The translations under genes and the position numbers were made by a program. 64,000 nucleotides of DNA from Candidatus Saccharimonadota bacterium (GTDB taxonomy: Bacteria; Patescibacteriota; Saccharimonadia; Saccharimonadales; Saccharimonadaceae). This document shows, piece by piece, positions 8,425-17,439 of this stretch. The notes under the pieces are model-generated. The model made no database searches. It saw only the letters and a list, made by a program, of their open reading frames with translations, and was not told the origin of the DNA. The stretch covers positions 62,001 through 126,000 of the forward strand of contig JAECRG010000002.1 of assembly GCA_015999875.1 (NCBI GenBank), given 5' to 3'. How positions within the stretch are numbered: the stretch's first letter is position 1; every line of letters starts with the position of its first letter.

Positions 8425-8973
8425 ATGAAACTGGCAGTTATTGTGGGAAGTCTAAGGAATGAATCATACAACCGTGCACTGGCGGGCGTACTAGTTAACC
8501 GTCTGCCAAGCGGTGTGACGGCGGAAATGCTTGAGCTGGCTGATATTCCGTTTATGAACGAAGATCTTGAATCGAATGTCCCGGCAAGTGTGCGTAGGGT
8601 GGCGAATCAGGTTGCGCAGGCCGATGGAGTGATGATTCTGTCTCCGGAGTATAACCGGGGCATACCGGCAGTGACAAAAAACATCGTCGATTGGCTGAGT
8701 CGTGGAAGTACGGGACATCCTCTCAAAGGTAAACCAGTGGCTATTGGGGGTATTTCGAGCGGACCAATTCGAACGATGGTGATGCAGTCGCAATTACGGC
8801 CAGTACTGGCTCACACTGAGGCAATTGTGATGACAAGTCCTGTGCTCGCATTGACAGAAGGTCAAGACAATATGTCTGCGAGTGGTGAGCTGAGCGATGC
8901 AACGGCCGAGCACATCAAAAGGTATTTGGCAGCAGTTGTGCAACACGTACAGCGATATGAGGTAGTGACATGA
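8425..8973 (+). CDS. NADPH-dependent FMN reductase family protein
   Basis: Flavodoxin-like oxidoreductase, 182 aa. The N-terminal VGSLRNESYNR loop binds FMN phosphate, and SPEYNRGIPAVTKNIVDW (about residues 72-89) is the family signature contacting the isoalloxazine ring. Relatives reduce quinones, chromate or azo compounds. It has its own extended -10 promoter and a strong Shine-Dalgarno, and overlaps the next gene by four bases. It may protect against oxidative stress; this is inferred from the family only. Confidence 0.85.
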   Translation: MKLAVIVGSLRNESYNRALAGVLVNRLPSGVTAEMLELADIPFMNEDLESNVPASVRRVANQVAQADGVMILSPEYNRGIPAVTKNIVDWLSRGSTGHPLKGKPVAIGGISSGPIRTMVMQSQLRPVLAHTEAIVMTSPVLALTEGQDNMSASGELSDATAEHIKRYLAAVVQHVQRYEVVT

Positions 8974-10733
8974 AGCTGAGCACATTTATCGGATTTATCG
9001 GTGTTACAGTGGTAGCTAGCACATTATTGTTTGCAAATAGCGCTCAAGCGGCGGTAAACGATTTTGAGATTACCAACTACGATATGACCCTGGAACTTGG
9101 TCGTGATAGCGAGCAGCGCTCGACGCTTACAACAACCGAAACTATTGCCGCAAACTTTCCTATGATCAATCAAAATCGCGGTATTGAACGTGCAATTCCT
9201 ACATCGTATGATGGACATTCTACAAGCCTGGAAATTGAATCTGTTACAGATGAGAGCGGAAATGCAATTAGCTACACTACTTACGATAATGGTGGCAACA
9301 CTATTGTACGCGTCGGTGATAAAGATGTGTATGTGCAGGGGCTAAAAACCTACGTCCTAAAATACACGCAGCGTGACGTGACGCGCTATTATGCGGATAC
9401 AGACAAAGATGAATTCTACTGGGATCTTAACGGTACGGCATGGCGCGTACCGATACGACAGTTTAGCGCGACAATCAAGCTATCTCCGACAATAGAGTCT
9501 GCATATACTCAGTCGAGCTGCTATACGGGGGTAGCAGGCTCAAATGACATATGCCAGCTTACGAAAGAAGGGGCGGTTTTTCGCGTCAGTGCTTTGGAGC
9601 TTGGTCCTGGAGAAAATGTGACAGTGGCGCTTGGCTTTTCACCAGAAACTTTTGCCCAGTATCAAAAAACATTCTGGGAGCGAATACTACCATTGTGGGT
9701 CGGGTTGATATTTGTGACGGGTATTGCTGGCATGGGTGTGCTGGTCTGGGCAATTGCTCGCTACTCGAAGCAATCGAATCGCACAAATGAGATGGGTACT
9801 ATTGTTCCAGAATACCTGCCACCGCGAGACCAAAGTGTTACCACTGCTGCTGAGGTGATAGATTCGCCGCGAGCAGTACTGGCGGCGCAGCTGATTGATT
9901 TTGCGGTGCGACATTATATTAAGATCTACGAGACAAAAGAAAAGACATTTTGGTCGAATGCCGACTACACCCTTGAGATTGTCAAAGACATTTCTACGCT
10001 CAAAGACGAAGAGAGGGAGCTGCTCTCGGATCTCTACGGTGGATCAACAGCGGTAGGCACTAAACTTGAGATGAAGAAGTTGCAAAATAATACCGCGCTC
10101 TACACTCGAATGCAGGACAACCCAGGCAAGCTCAAAAAGCTAGTTCGTGAAGATTACGAGCTTCGTGCAAAAGTTGCAAGCAAAACAGGCTGGTTTAATC
10201 GTGTAGCCTTGACATTATTGATGTTAGGCCTCGTAACCTTCTCGCCGTTTCTGTTGATCTACGCATTGATTATATGGATTATGGGTACAACATTGTGGCC
10301 ACTGACAGACAAAGGCCTAAGGTTGCGTCGATACTTGGAGGGGCTAAAGCTGTATATTGGAGTGGCCGAGGTTGAGCGACTTAGGATGTTACAGAGTCCA
10401 GACGGCGCAGAAAAAGTAGGTAAAGTTTCCGAGTCCGACGCCGGACAGCTGGTGAAACTTTACGAGAGGGTACTGCCGTATGCTATCTTATTCGGTCAAG
10501 AAAAGGAGTGGGGGCAGCGACTCGGCGATTACTATGAGTCGACAGGCGACAGTCCTTCTTGGTATGGAGGTACAAACGGGGCCGTCTTTAATGCAGCCGT
10601 GTTGACGTCGGCTATCGGCAATTTTAGTACGTCTGCAGCATATACATCTGCGAGTAGTTCATCGACTGGTGGGTCGGGCGGCGGCGGTTCTTCGGGTGGA
10701 GGTGGCGGTGGTGGCGGCGGCGGTGGCTGGTAA
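8970..10733 (+). CDS. DUF2207 predicted membrane protein with Gly-rich tail
   Basis: 587-aa envelope protein. An N-terminal signal sequence (residues 1-27, ending ANSAQA) is followed by an extracytoplasmic beta-rich domain to about residue 235, a membrane helix (LWVGLIFVTGIAGMGVLVWAI), a cytoplasmic region, a hydrophobic pair near residues 410-440, and a C terminus that ends in an almost pure Gly/Ser run with a terminal Trp. That architecture is typical of DUF2207 proteins. Function is unknown. ATG 8970 overlaps the previous stop. The Gly-rich coding end also contains the start of the next gene. Confidence 0.85.
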   Translation: MKLSTFIGFIGVTVVASTLLFANSAQAAVNDFEITNYDMTLELGRDSEQRSTLTTTETIAANFPMINQNRGIERAIPTSYDGHSTSLEIESVTDESGNAISYTTYDNGGNTIVRVGDKDVYVQGLKTYVLKYTQRDVTRYYADTDKDEFYWDLNGTAWRVPIRQFSATIKLSPTIESAYTQSSCYTGVAGSNDICQLTKEGAVFRVSALELGPGENVTVALGFSPETFAQYQKTFWERILPLWVGLIFVTGIAGMGVLVWAIARYSKQSNRTNEMGTIVPEYLPPRDQSVTTAAEVIDSPRAVLAAQLIDFAVRHYIKIYETKEKTFWSNADYTLEIVKDISTLKDEERELLSDLYGGSTAVGTKLEMKKLQNNTALYTRMQDNPGKLKKLVREDYELRAKVASKTGWFNRVALTLLMLGLVTFSPFLLIYALIIWIMGTTLWPLTDKGLRLRRYLEGLKLYIGVAEVERLRMLQSPDGAEKVGKVSESDAGQLVKLYERVLPYAILFGQEKEWGQRLGDYYESTGDSPSWYGGTNGAVFNAAVLTSAIGNFSTSAAYTSASSSSTGGSGGGGSSGGGGGGGGGGGW

Positions 10734-11091
10734 AGTCACCGTACGTCGAAATATACTTATCGTAGCGGGGGTACTTGCGGTGTTTGTATGTGGGTGCGTA
10801 ATGCTGCTTTTGAGCCAAGGCCAATCTAAAGACGAGGTGGCAAAAACCACTGAAGGAAAGGTCGTGTGCCTATCGAAAACTGGACCAGGTCCACACACGA
10901 TGGAATGCGCCATAGGACTGGAGACAGACGACGGCTCCTATATGCTCAAAGACATGAGTGAAAGTGAGATGGCAACTGCAAAGATGGATCAAGAAGTAGT
11001 GGTGAAGGGTGAGATGATTCCGAGAAGCGAGGCTGATGTACTCTATGCGATAACTGGTGCTATCCGGGTTGATGAGGTTAAGGAGAAGTAG
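10723..11091 (+). CDS. Small membrane-anchored hypothetical protein
   Basis: About 122 aa: a short basic N terminus, one membrane helix (NILIVAGVLAVFVCGCVMLLL) and an extracytoplasmic domain of about 85 residues. I do not recognise the domain; it has two Cys that could pair. The GTG at 10723 is the closest start before the membrane helix and overlaps the end of the DUF2207 gene by 11 nt. The longer frame from 10669 would read the Gly-repeat region out of frame, so I reject it. The start is uncertain because the Shine-Dalgarno is masked by G-rich repeats. Confidence 0.6.
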   Translation: MAGKVTVRRNILIVAGVLAVFVCGCVMLLLSQGQSKDEVAKTTEGKVVCLSKTGPGPHTMECAIGLETDDGSYMLKDMSESEMATAKMDQEVVVKGEMIPRSEADVLYAITGAIRVDEVKEK

Positions 11092-11108
11092 AGTTTATTT
11101 TTTACTAG

Positions 11109-11157
11109 TTGACTTTCTGTAGTACCTTGTATAACATAGAACTATGAAGCAGAAAGT
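11109..11157 (+). promoter_or_regulatory. PadR/PspC operon promoter with nested dyads
   Basis: TTGACT (11109-11114) lies upstream of TATAAC (11130-11135; spacer 15) or TAACAT (11132-11137; spacer 17). Two inverted repeats are nested here: ACTTTCTG (11112-11119) with CAGAAAGT (11150-11157), and CATAGAACTATG (11135-11146). PadR repressors commonly autoregulate through dyads at their own promoter, so these are operator candidates. Confidence 0.5.
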
Positions 11158-11171
11158 TTTAACGATGAAAG

Positions 11172-11510
11172 ATGCATATGGACGAGAGTGAACGATATGC
11201 CGAACAGCTCGCTACACAGCTACGCAAGGGTTTTCTTGCGTACTGCGTGCTTAAGGTTTGTTCGCATGAGCCAAAGTACACAAGTGATATCATCAAGCAA
11301 CTTAGTGAAGCCGAACTTGTTGTGGTAGAGGGTACGATTTATCCGCTCCTTAGTCGTTTGCAAAAAGATGGACTTTTGCTGCATGAATGGCAAGAGAGTG
11401 AACAAGGGCCACCGCGAAAATATTATAAGATTACGCAATTTGGACAAGAGGTTATGGATCAGGTTACTAAAAAAATTACAGCGTTAAATACAACGCTAAA
11501 GAAGTTATAG
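11172..11510 (+). CDS. PadR family transcriptional regulator
   Basis: 112-aa winged-helix repressor. The core YCVLKVCSHEPKYTSDIIKQL...TIYPLLSRLQKDGLL is the PadR DNA-binding domain, with a C-terminal helix for dimerisation. ATG 11172 was taken; an in-frame ATG at 11178 is equally possible and no clear Shine-Dalgarno decides. It lies 10 nt before the PspC-domain gene. The PadR plus PspC/DUF1700-like cassette is common in Gram-positive bacteria, where PadR represses its membrane partner until a cell-envelope cue relieves it. Operator candidates lie at 11109-11157. Confidence 0.88.
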   Translation: MHMDESERYAEQLATQLRKGFLAYCVLKVCSHEPKYTSDIIKQLSEAELVVVEGTIYPLLSRLQKDGLLLHEWQESEQGPPRKYYKITQFGQEVMDQVTKKITALNTTLKKL

Positions 11511-11520
11511 GAGAGGAGCT

Positions 11521-13107
11521 ATGAAAGAAATTACTCGAATTCATCTCGCAGCAACACCGTACAATATTGAGCTAGCTGCGAAGAAAGATCTTGAAAAGTA
11601 CATCACTAGTATCGAGAACGTCTTGGCTGCAGATGACGAGACTGTGCGAGAAATTGAAGCACGTATGATTGAGTTGCTCGCGGAACGCGGAGTAAAGGAC
11701 GAGCAAGTGATAACTGCCGCAGATGTGGCCGCACTCAAAGAACGCCTCGGGGCTCCAGGTGAATTTGTAGATGAACCCATAGAAGAAGCGACTCCGGATA
11801 AGAAGCGTTTGTTGCGCGACGAGCAAAAAGGCATGGTGGGTGGCGTACTAGCTGGTATTGCTGCGTATACTGGTGTCGATGTGACATGGTATCGTGTAGC
11901 TGCGATTATTCTCGCATTTATGTCGTTTGGCACGATGTTTATCGTGTATGCAGTCTTGTGGATCGCCATACCGCCAGCGCGAACAGCAGCAGAGCGGCTA
12001 CAGATGCGCGGAAAGCAGATGACACTCAAGAATATTCAGGATGAAAGTAGTGCTGAAGTACGTGATGTCTCTTCATATAAAAAACCTTTGGTAGTTATTC
12101 TGCGTATCATTGGTATTCTGTGTTTGCTCGGTATCGTGTTCGTAGCTATTGCTATTCTTGCAGCTGCACTTTTTGCAGGTGTACCAATGTTTAGCGTGGC
12201 AAGCTGGCTCACAAATGGCTGGCTGATTGCAGCGCTGTTGGTAGGCTCACTAAGCGGTATTCTCCTGGTAATACTAATGGGTATGGCAATATACATGCTT
12301 GCAGCGTGGCGTGCCCCTAAGACGCTTATTATACTTAGTGGTGTTGTGATTGTTGCGGGACTTGTTGCGTTTGGTACAAGCGCAGGCACAGCCATCTATG
12401 GTGCACAGCAGATGAAAGCGGCTATCGACGAGAATACCACGACTCGACGCGAAACATTACCGCAGCTTGGAGGAGCAACCGTGCTTCGTATCGAAAAGAC
12501 TTCTACGCCAGTGACCTACAAGACAGTTGTAGGCGAACCCTACGCAGAAGTCAGAACATTCCAGCGTGATAAGACAACTCGGCTACCTCTGAAGATGATA
12601 CGAGATGGAGAGACGGCAGTACTGCAAGTCGGCGAACTACCAAAGCAAGAGTGTGCTGAGTGGATTGACTATTGTATGTTAGAAAATGCTTCGGTTACGA
12701 TATACGGCCCATCACTTAGTATGCTTGATGTTGTCGGTGCTACTGTAGCATATGAAACAGATGCCACTCAGCAAATTTTAAAAACTACGATTCGTGATGA
12801 TGCAACACTACGCTTAGCGGGTCGTTTCGGTGCTATCGATATGGCTGGACGCAACGGTACGCTTCATGCGAGTGATGCGGCGATTGATGATGTGACACTG
12901 CGCCTAGAAGACAACTCAGATGTAGTCGTCGGGGTGGTGCGTACATTGTCGGTAGAGGCTCCCGCTAGCTGTGGGGTGGATAGTAAGAGTGGGGTGACGT
13001 ATGAGCGTGCGACGAATGTGCTTGTGAACGGTGCACAGTATAGTGGTGTATCTACCGCTTGTCTGACACTTGAAAGTACACAAGAGATTGGTACGCCAGA
13101 GGCATGA
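11521..13107 (+). CDS. PspC-domain membrane protein, envelope stress related
   Basis: 528 aa. Residues 1-95 are a helical cytoplasmic segment resembling DUF1700 regions. Residues about 105-155 are a PspC domain (MVGGVLAGIAAYTGVDVTWYRV followed by a helix). Three or four more membrane helices lie between about 185 and 305. The C-terminal 210 residues are a beta-rich extracytoplasmic domain, similar in style to DUF2807/DUF4097 adhesin-like domains. gaggagc precedes ATG 11521. It is encoded with PadR, which suggests a stress-sensing pair. Domain assignments beyond PspC are tentative. Confidence 0.8.
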   Translation: MKEITRIHLAATPYNIELAAKKDLEKYITSIENVLAADDETVREIEARMIELLAERGVKDEQVITAADVAALKERLGAPGEFVDEPIEEATPDKKRLLRDEQKGMVGGVLAGIAAYTGVDVTWYRVAAIILAFMSFGTMFIVYAVLWIAIPPARTAAERLQMRGKQMTLKNIQDESSAEVRDVSSYKKPLVVILRIIGILCLLGIVFVAIAILAAALFAGVPMFSVASWLTNGWLIAALLVGSLSGILLVILMGMAIYMLAAWRAPKTLIILSGVVIVAGLVAFGTSAGTAIYGAQQMKAAIDENTTTRRETLPQLGGATVLRIEKTSTPVTYKTVVGEPYAEVRTFQRDKTTRLPLKMIRDGETAVLQVGELPKQECAEWIDYCMLENASVTIYGPSLSMLDVVGATVAYETDATQQILKTTIRDDATLRLAGRFGAIDMAGRNGTLHASDAAIDDVTLRLEDNSDVVVGVVRTLSVEAPASCGVDSKSGVTYERATNVLVNGAQYSGVSTACLTLESTQEIGTPEA

Positions 13108-13113
13108 TATACT
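13105..13113 (+). promoter_or_regulatory. Extended -10 promoter of uppP
   Basis: The TGA stop codon of the PspC gene doubles as the TGn element in front of TATACT (13108-13113). Confidence 0.55.
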
Positions 13114-13149
13114 TGAATAAAGATTTTCTAAGAGAGGGGCGATAAGTAC

Positions 13150-13983
13150 GTGGAGTGGTGGCATGCGATTCTGTTCGGTGTAATTGAGGGTGTGACAGAG
13201 TTTTTGCCCGTATCAAGCACGGGCCATCTGACAATCGCTGAAAAATTACTAGGCTATCGTATCGACGACCCTGATATTACGGCTTTTACGGCGATCATAC
13301 AGGTAGGCGCGGTGCTGGCAACTGTACTATATCTACGTCGCGATATTTGGCGCGTAGGCGTAGCATGGTTTAGGGGATTGGCAGATGAAAAGCAACGCAA
13401 GCGAGATTACAAATTTGGCTGGGCGGTACTCATTGGTTCGATTCCTATCGGCATCATAGGTCTATTGTTTAAGGACGAGATCGAAGGTGTGCTGCGCAGT
13501 CTCTGGTTTGTAGCAGGCGCATTGATCCTCTGGAGTGTAGTGATGTGGTTTGCGGATCGTCATGCCAAGCAAGATCGTGGTGAAAGAGATACAACGTGGC
13601 ATGATACGTTGATAATAGGTATTACTCAGTGTTTGGCACTCATACCTGGTATCTCGCGTTCGGGCGCCACTATGTCGGCAGGATTACTGCGCGGATTTGA
13701 CCGCGTGACTGTCACGAGGCTGTCGTTTTTCTTGAGTATACCGGCGTTACTCGCAGCAGCTATTTTGCAGACAGCTACGGAGTTCGACCAGATTAACAAT
13801 GGGGTTGGCTGGGGTCCGACGCTACTTGCGACTACTGTATCGTTTGGAGTGGCATATGTAGCGGTGGCATGGCTCCTTAAGTTTATCGCACGACACGACT
13901 ACTCAATTTTCATATGGTACCGGGTAGCGATTGGTCTCGTGTTGATTGTGTTGCTTTCAACTAATATAATAGAACCAGTATAA
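13150..13983 (+). CDS. uppP: Undecaprenyl-diphosphatase UppP/BacA
   Basis: Integral membrane phosphatase that recycles undecaprenyl diphosphate to the monophosphate carrier; confers bacitracin resistance in other bacteria. 277 aa, the family length. Both signatures are present: EFLPVSSTGHL at residues 17-27 and PGISRSGATMSAGLLRGFDR near residue 165. GTG 13150 is the likely start, with agagaggggc upstream. It works with UppS at the left end of the window. The ABC transporter genes follow 11 nt later with their own strong Shine-Dalgarno. Confidence 0.95.
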   Translation: MEWWHAILFGVIEGVTEFLPVSSTGHLTIAEKLLGYRIDDPDITAFTAIIQVGAVLATVLYLRRDIWRVGVAWFRGLADEKQRKRDYKFGWAVLIGSIPIGIIGLLFKDEIEGVLRSLWFVAGALILWSVVMWFADRHAKQDRGERDTTWHDTLIIGITQCLALIPGISRSGATMSAGLLRGFDRVTVTRLSFFLSIPALLAAAILQTATEFDQINNGVGWGPTLLATTVSFGVAYVAVAWLLKFIARHDYSIFIWYRVAIGLVLIVLLSTNIIEPV

Positions 13984-13994
13984 AAGGAGGCGGG

Positions 13995-14714
13995 ATGATT
14001 GAAGTAAAAAACCTAACAAAGACATACGGTAAAAAGCAGAATGTTTTCATGGCGCTTGATGACGTGAGCTTCACGATTCCTGATGGGGCGAGCGTGGCGA
14101 TTCTGGGTAAATCCGGAAGTGGTAAATCTACACTGATGCATGCCATGAGCGGACTTGATAGACCGCAGCATGGTGAGATCGTGATTGATGGCGAGAATAT
14201 ACTGAAACTCAAGGCAAAGGCTGTCGATAAGTTTCGCGCGACCAAGATGAGTTTTATCTTCCAGTCGTTTTTCGTGCAGGCAAACGAGACATGTTTTGAC
14301 AATGTGAGCCTGCCACTTGAGATTGCGAATGTCTCTGGTGGTGAGCGACGTAAAAAGGTCATCGCTGCGCTTGAAGCCGTAGAGCTTGGTGACAAGATTA
14401 AGTCAAAAGCAAAAAATCTTTCTGGCGGCCAGAAGCAGCGACTAGCAGTGGCGCGAGCTATTGTGAATAGCCCAAAAGTGCTGTTTGCTGATGAGCCTAC
14501 GGGTAACCTAGATAGCACTACAGGTGAGGTTATCGAAGATTTGCTATTTGGCCATACTAAGACAAACGGGACAACACTTATTATCGTGACACATGATCCA
14601 GACCTAGCTGAGAAATGCGATATACAGATTCGCATAAAAGACGGCAAGATAGAGTCTATATCCGAGCCAAAGAAAGCAGAAATTAAGAAGCCAGTTACCA
14701 GGAGGATTCAATAA
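13995..14714 (+). CDS. ABC transporter ATP-binding protein, MacB/LolD type
   Basis: 239-aa ATPase. Walker A GKSGSGKST, Q-loop FQSFF, signature LSGGQKQR, Walker B VLFADEPTG and the H-loop THD are all present. The closest families are LolD/MacB/SalX exporters. aaaggaggc precedes the ATG, and the TAA overlaps the permease ATG in TAATG. With the permease it forms a type VII (mechanotransmission) ABC system that acts on envelope lipoproteins or peptides; the substrate is unknown. Confidence 0.92.
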   Translation: MIEVKNLTKTYGKKQNVFMALDDVSFTIPDGASVAILGKSGSGKSTLMHAMSGLDRPQHGEIVIDGENILKLKAKAVDKFRATKMSFIFQSFFVQANETCFDNVSLPLEIANVSGGERRKKVIAALEAVELGDKIKSKAKNLSGGQKQRLAVARAIVNSPKVLFADEPTGNLDSTTGEVIEDLLFGHTKTNGTTLIIVTHDPDLAEKCDIQIRIKDGKIESISEPKKAEIKKPVTRRIQ

Positions 14715-15991
14715 TGCGATTACGGGATATTACGCGCCGAGCAGGCCGAAGCCTAAAAAATGCTAAAGCACGTACTCTGCTGACAAGTCTCGCGATCGGT
14801 GTGGGCGCGTTTACGATTACGTTGAGCCTAGCAGCGGGTACTGGCGGTAAACAATACGCCGAAGATATAGTGAGTAGTAACACGAATGTTAAAGAACTCT
14901 ATGTGCAACCAAAGCAGGACGCACAAGGTGATTCATCACAGCCAAAAGAATATTCAGATACACCCGCACTTTCATACGGGGGTGGCTTTAGCCTCAAGCT
15001 ACTCGAGCAATCAGATATTGATAAGATTACCAAGATAGATGGTATCGAAACAGTGACGCCTATTTATAATGTTACGGCGAAGTATGTAACTCGAGAAGGT
15101 CAGAAAAAGTATCAGACGAGCGTAGAGGCGTTTCTCTCTACAATCACACAAGAGTACGCTGCTGGTAGCGGCGACTCAGTAACGGGTAATGAGGCAATTT
15201 TGCCAGATACCTTTAGTAAAGCGCTTGGTTTTGAGAATCCAGATGACGCAATTGGTCAGACGATAGATGTTGTTGTGTCCGGAACGATACCTGGATCTGG
15301 CGACAAAACATTCCCACTCACAATCGTGGGTGTTACGAAGAAATCCGAGCTCGCAGCAGTGAGCGGACAGAGCGGTATTCAGGCCTCAAGCGAAATCGTC
15401 AAAGAAATGTACCAGTTTAGTCAAAAAGGCACTCCAATTGAAAATGCATACATGGGTGCAACGGTACTCGCACAAAACGAAGGCGATGTAGAATCAATCA
15501 AAGAAAAAATCAATCAACAAGGCTACGATGCACAAACCGCTGAAGATTTGATGGGCTTCATCTTTCAGTTTATAAACGTTTTGCAGGGGATCTTGATTGG
15601 ATTTGGCGCGCTTGCAGTATTGACGTCTGTGTTTGGCATCATTAACACACAGTACATCAGTGTGTTAGAGCGCACGCAGCAGATTGGGCTTATGAAGGCA
15701 CTCGGTATGCGGCGTCGAGATGTGGGGCGATTGTTTAAACTCGAAGCTGCATGGATTGGGTTTTTGGGTGGTGCTATCGGTTCAGGACTAGCATTTGCCG
15801 CCGGTTCCGCAGCAAATCCGTGGATTCGCGAAACACTGACACTCGGTGAGAATACAAATCTACTCATTTTCCAGCCATGGGTGTTTGGTGTAGTGATTAT
15901 TGGCCTGATGCTGATATCCGTCGGGGCAGGTATCATGCCAGCGCGCAAGGCAGCTAAGCTTGATCCTATAGAAGCTCTACGCACAGAGTAA
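14714..15991 (+). CDS. ABC transporter permease, MacB/FtsX superfamily
   Basis: 425 aa. One N-terminal membrane helix (residues 20-40) is followed by a MacB-like extracytoplasmic domain to about residue 280, then three C-terminal helices (about 290-315, 345-370, 385-410) and a short PARKAAKLDPIEALR tail typical of the superfamily. Translation is coupled to the ATPase gene. No outer-membrane channel or adaptor is adjacent, in line with a monoderm envelope. Probable roles are peptide or lipoprotein handling. Confidence 0.9.
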   Translation: MRLRDITRRAGRSLKNAKARTLLTSLAIGVGAFTITLSLAAGTGGKQYAEDIVSSNTNVKELYVQPKQDAQGDSSQPKEYSDTPALSYGGGFSLKLLEQSDIDKITKIDGIETVTPIYNVTAKYVTREGQKKYQTSVEAFLSTITQEYAAGSGDSVTGNEAILPDTFSKALGFENPDDAIGQTIDVVVSGTIPGSGDKTFPLTIVGVTKKSELAAVSGQSGIQASSEIVKEMYQFSQKGTPIENAYMGATVLAQNEGDVESIKEKINQQGYDAQTAEDLMGFIFQFINVLQGILIGFGALAVLTSVFGIINTQYISVLERTQQIGLMKALGMRRRDVGRLFKLEAAWIGFLGGAIGSGLAFAAGSAANPWIRETLTLGENTNLLIFQPWVFGVVIIGLMLISVGAGIMPARKAAKLDPIEALRTE

Positions 15992-16024
15992 TCTCAAGAG
16001 GTTAAAAAATCTCGCTACTACTGA

Positions 16025-16030
16025 TATACT
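16025..16030 (+). promoter_or_regulatory. -10 box of serS (leaderless)
   Basis: TATACT ends 8 nt before ATG 16038. The aagggg in between lies too close to the ATG to act as a Shine-Dalgarno. Confidence 0.65.
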
Positions 16031-16037
16031 AAGGGGT

Positions 16038-17285
16038 ATGTTAGATATCCGCTTCATACGAGAAAATCCAGAAAAAGTCCAAGCCAACGCTGAACAAAAA
16101 GGTTACCGCAACCTATCGGTGTCGTCGCTATTGGTTCTCGATGAATCGCGTCGTAGTTTGCAGCAGCAGGTCGATGTACTGCGTGAAAAACGTAATGCCA
16201 ATGCCGCTAAAATGAAGGGTGGCAAGCCTGCTCAGGAACTTATCGACGAGGGCAAGCAGATTAAGATTGAGCTAGCTGAGCGCGAAGAGTATCTCAAAAA
16301 AGCCGACGAAGAATTTGCGACTCAACTAAACATGTTCCCGAACATGACCGATGCCGACGTGCCGCTTGGTGGCGAAGAAGACAGTGTTGAAATCAAGCAA
16401 TGGGGCGAGCAGTCGACTGGCGCACGAGATCATTTGGATTATGCGACCGAGCGTGACTGGGTTGATTTCGAGCGTGGCGCAAAGGTTGCGGGCGCAAAGT
16501 TTTACTATCTCAAGGGTGATTTGGCGTTGCTTGAACAGGCGATCACGCAGTACGCTCTGAACGTACTAGTGGGCAAGGGGTTCACCTTTATGGCTGTGCC
16601 ACATATGGTGAACGCTCGCACGATGACGGGGACGGGTTTTGCACCACGCAGTAGCGACCAGAGCGACGAGTATGCGATCGATGGTGAAGATCTGTCTCTT
16701 ATTGCTACAGCAGAGATTCCATTGACCGGCTACCATGCCGACGAAATTTTGGACGAAAGTGATCTGCCGCTGCTCTACGCTGGTCTCAGCCCATGCTATC
16801 GCAAAGAAGCTGGTACTTATGGCAAGCACACACGGGGACTATTCCGCGTACACCAGTTTAATAAACTTGAGATGTACGCATACGCATTGCCAGAGAAGTC
16901 GCACGCAGTCCACGAGCAGTTGCTTGCAATCGAAGAAGAGATTTGGCAGGCGATGAACGTGCCGTATCATGTGATAAATATTGCGAGCGGCGACTTGGGT
17001 GCTCCGGCGGCCAAGAAGTTTGATATCGAATATTGGTCTCCAGTGGACGGTACCTACCGGGAGCTTACGAGCTGTAGCAACTGTACTGATTTCCAGACGC
17101 GCAACCTCAATATCCGCGTGCGTCGTACTGACGGAACTGTGGAGATGGTACATTCGCTCAATGGTACGGCCGTGAGTTTGGCGCGTTCACTTGTGGCGGT
17201 GATTGAGCATAACCAGCGTGAAGATGGAAAGCTTAATGTGCCAGAGGTGTTACGGCCATATATGGGCGGCAGAGAAGTTGTTTAG
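16038..17285 (+). CDS. serS: Seryl-tRNA synthetase
   Basis: Class II synthetase, 415 aa. Residues 1-105 form the antiparallel coiled-coil arm that grips the long variable arm of tRNA-Ser. The catalytic core includes TAEIPLTGYHADEIL, motif 2 CYRKEAGTYGKHTRGLFRVHQFNKLEM and the late SCSNCTDFQTRNLNIR block, with motif 3 around LNGTAVSLARSLVAVIEHNQ. It is monocistronic and starts from a leaderless-type promoter. Confidence 0.96.
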   Translation: MLDIRFIRENPEKVQANAEQKGYRNLSVSSLLVLDESRRSLQQQVDVLREKRNANAAKMKGGKPAQELIDEGKQIKIELAEREEYLKKADEEFATQLNMFPNMTDADVPLGGEEDSVEIKQWGEQSTGARDHLDYATERDWVDFERGAKVAGAKFYYLKGDLALLEQAITQYALNVLVGKGFTFMAVPHMVNARTMTGTGFAPRSSDQSDEYAIDGEDLSLIATAEIPLTGYHADEILDESDLPLLYAGLSPCYRKEAGTYGKHTRGLFRVHQFNKLEMYAYALPEKSHAVHEQLLAIEEEIWQAMNVPYHVINIASGDLGAPAAKKFDIEYWSPVDGTYRELTSCSNCTDFQTRNLNIRVRRTDGTVEMVHSLNGTAVSLARSLVAVIEHNQREDGKLNVPEVLRPYMGGREVV

Positions 17286-17439
17286 ATTCGCTTTCGTCCT
17301 TTTGGACTCATCAGCGTAGATATGCATCTACGGAGCAAATATGACAAGCAGACAAGTACTGAGATCAAGAGTACGACTCTCTGAAATCGTATCTTTTCTG
17401 AGAATCATATTCGCCACTGGATGGAGACTCCTCAGGGTA
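17286..17439. other. Intergenic tail between serS and a convergent gene
   Basis: 154 nt without a gene. It holds several short hairpins: GTCC-TTTT-GGAC near 17296, CGTAGAT-ATGC-ATCTACG at about 17312-17329, and weaker repeats further on. These probably end the two convergent transcripts, although none has a strong T-run. Confidence 0.4.

Noticed and set aside
13961-14647. 228-aa antisense frame over the ABC ATPase gene
   Set aside because: Ser-rich shadow translation opposite conserved ATPase motifs; no start signals.
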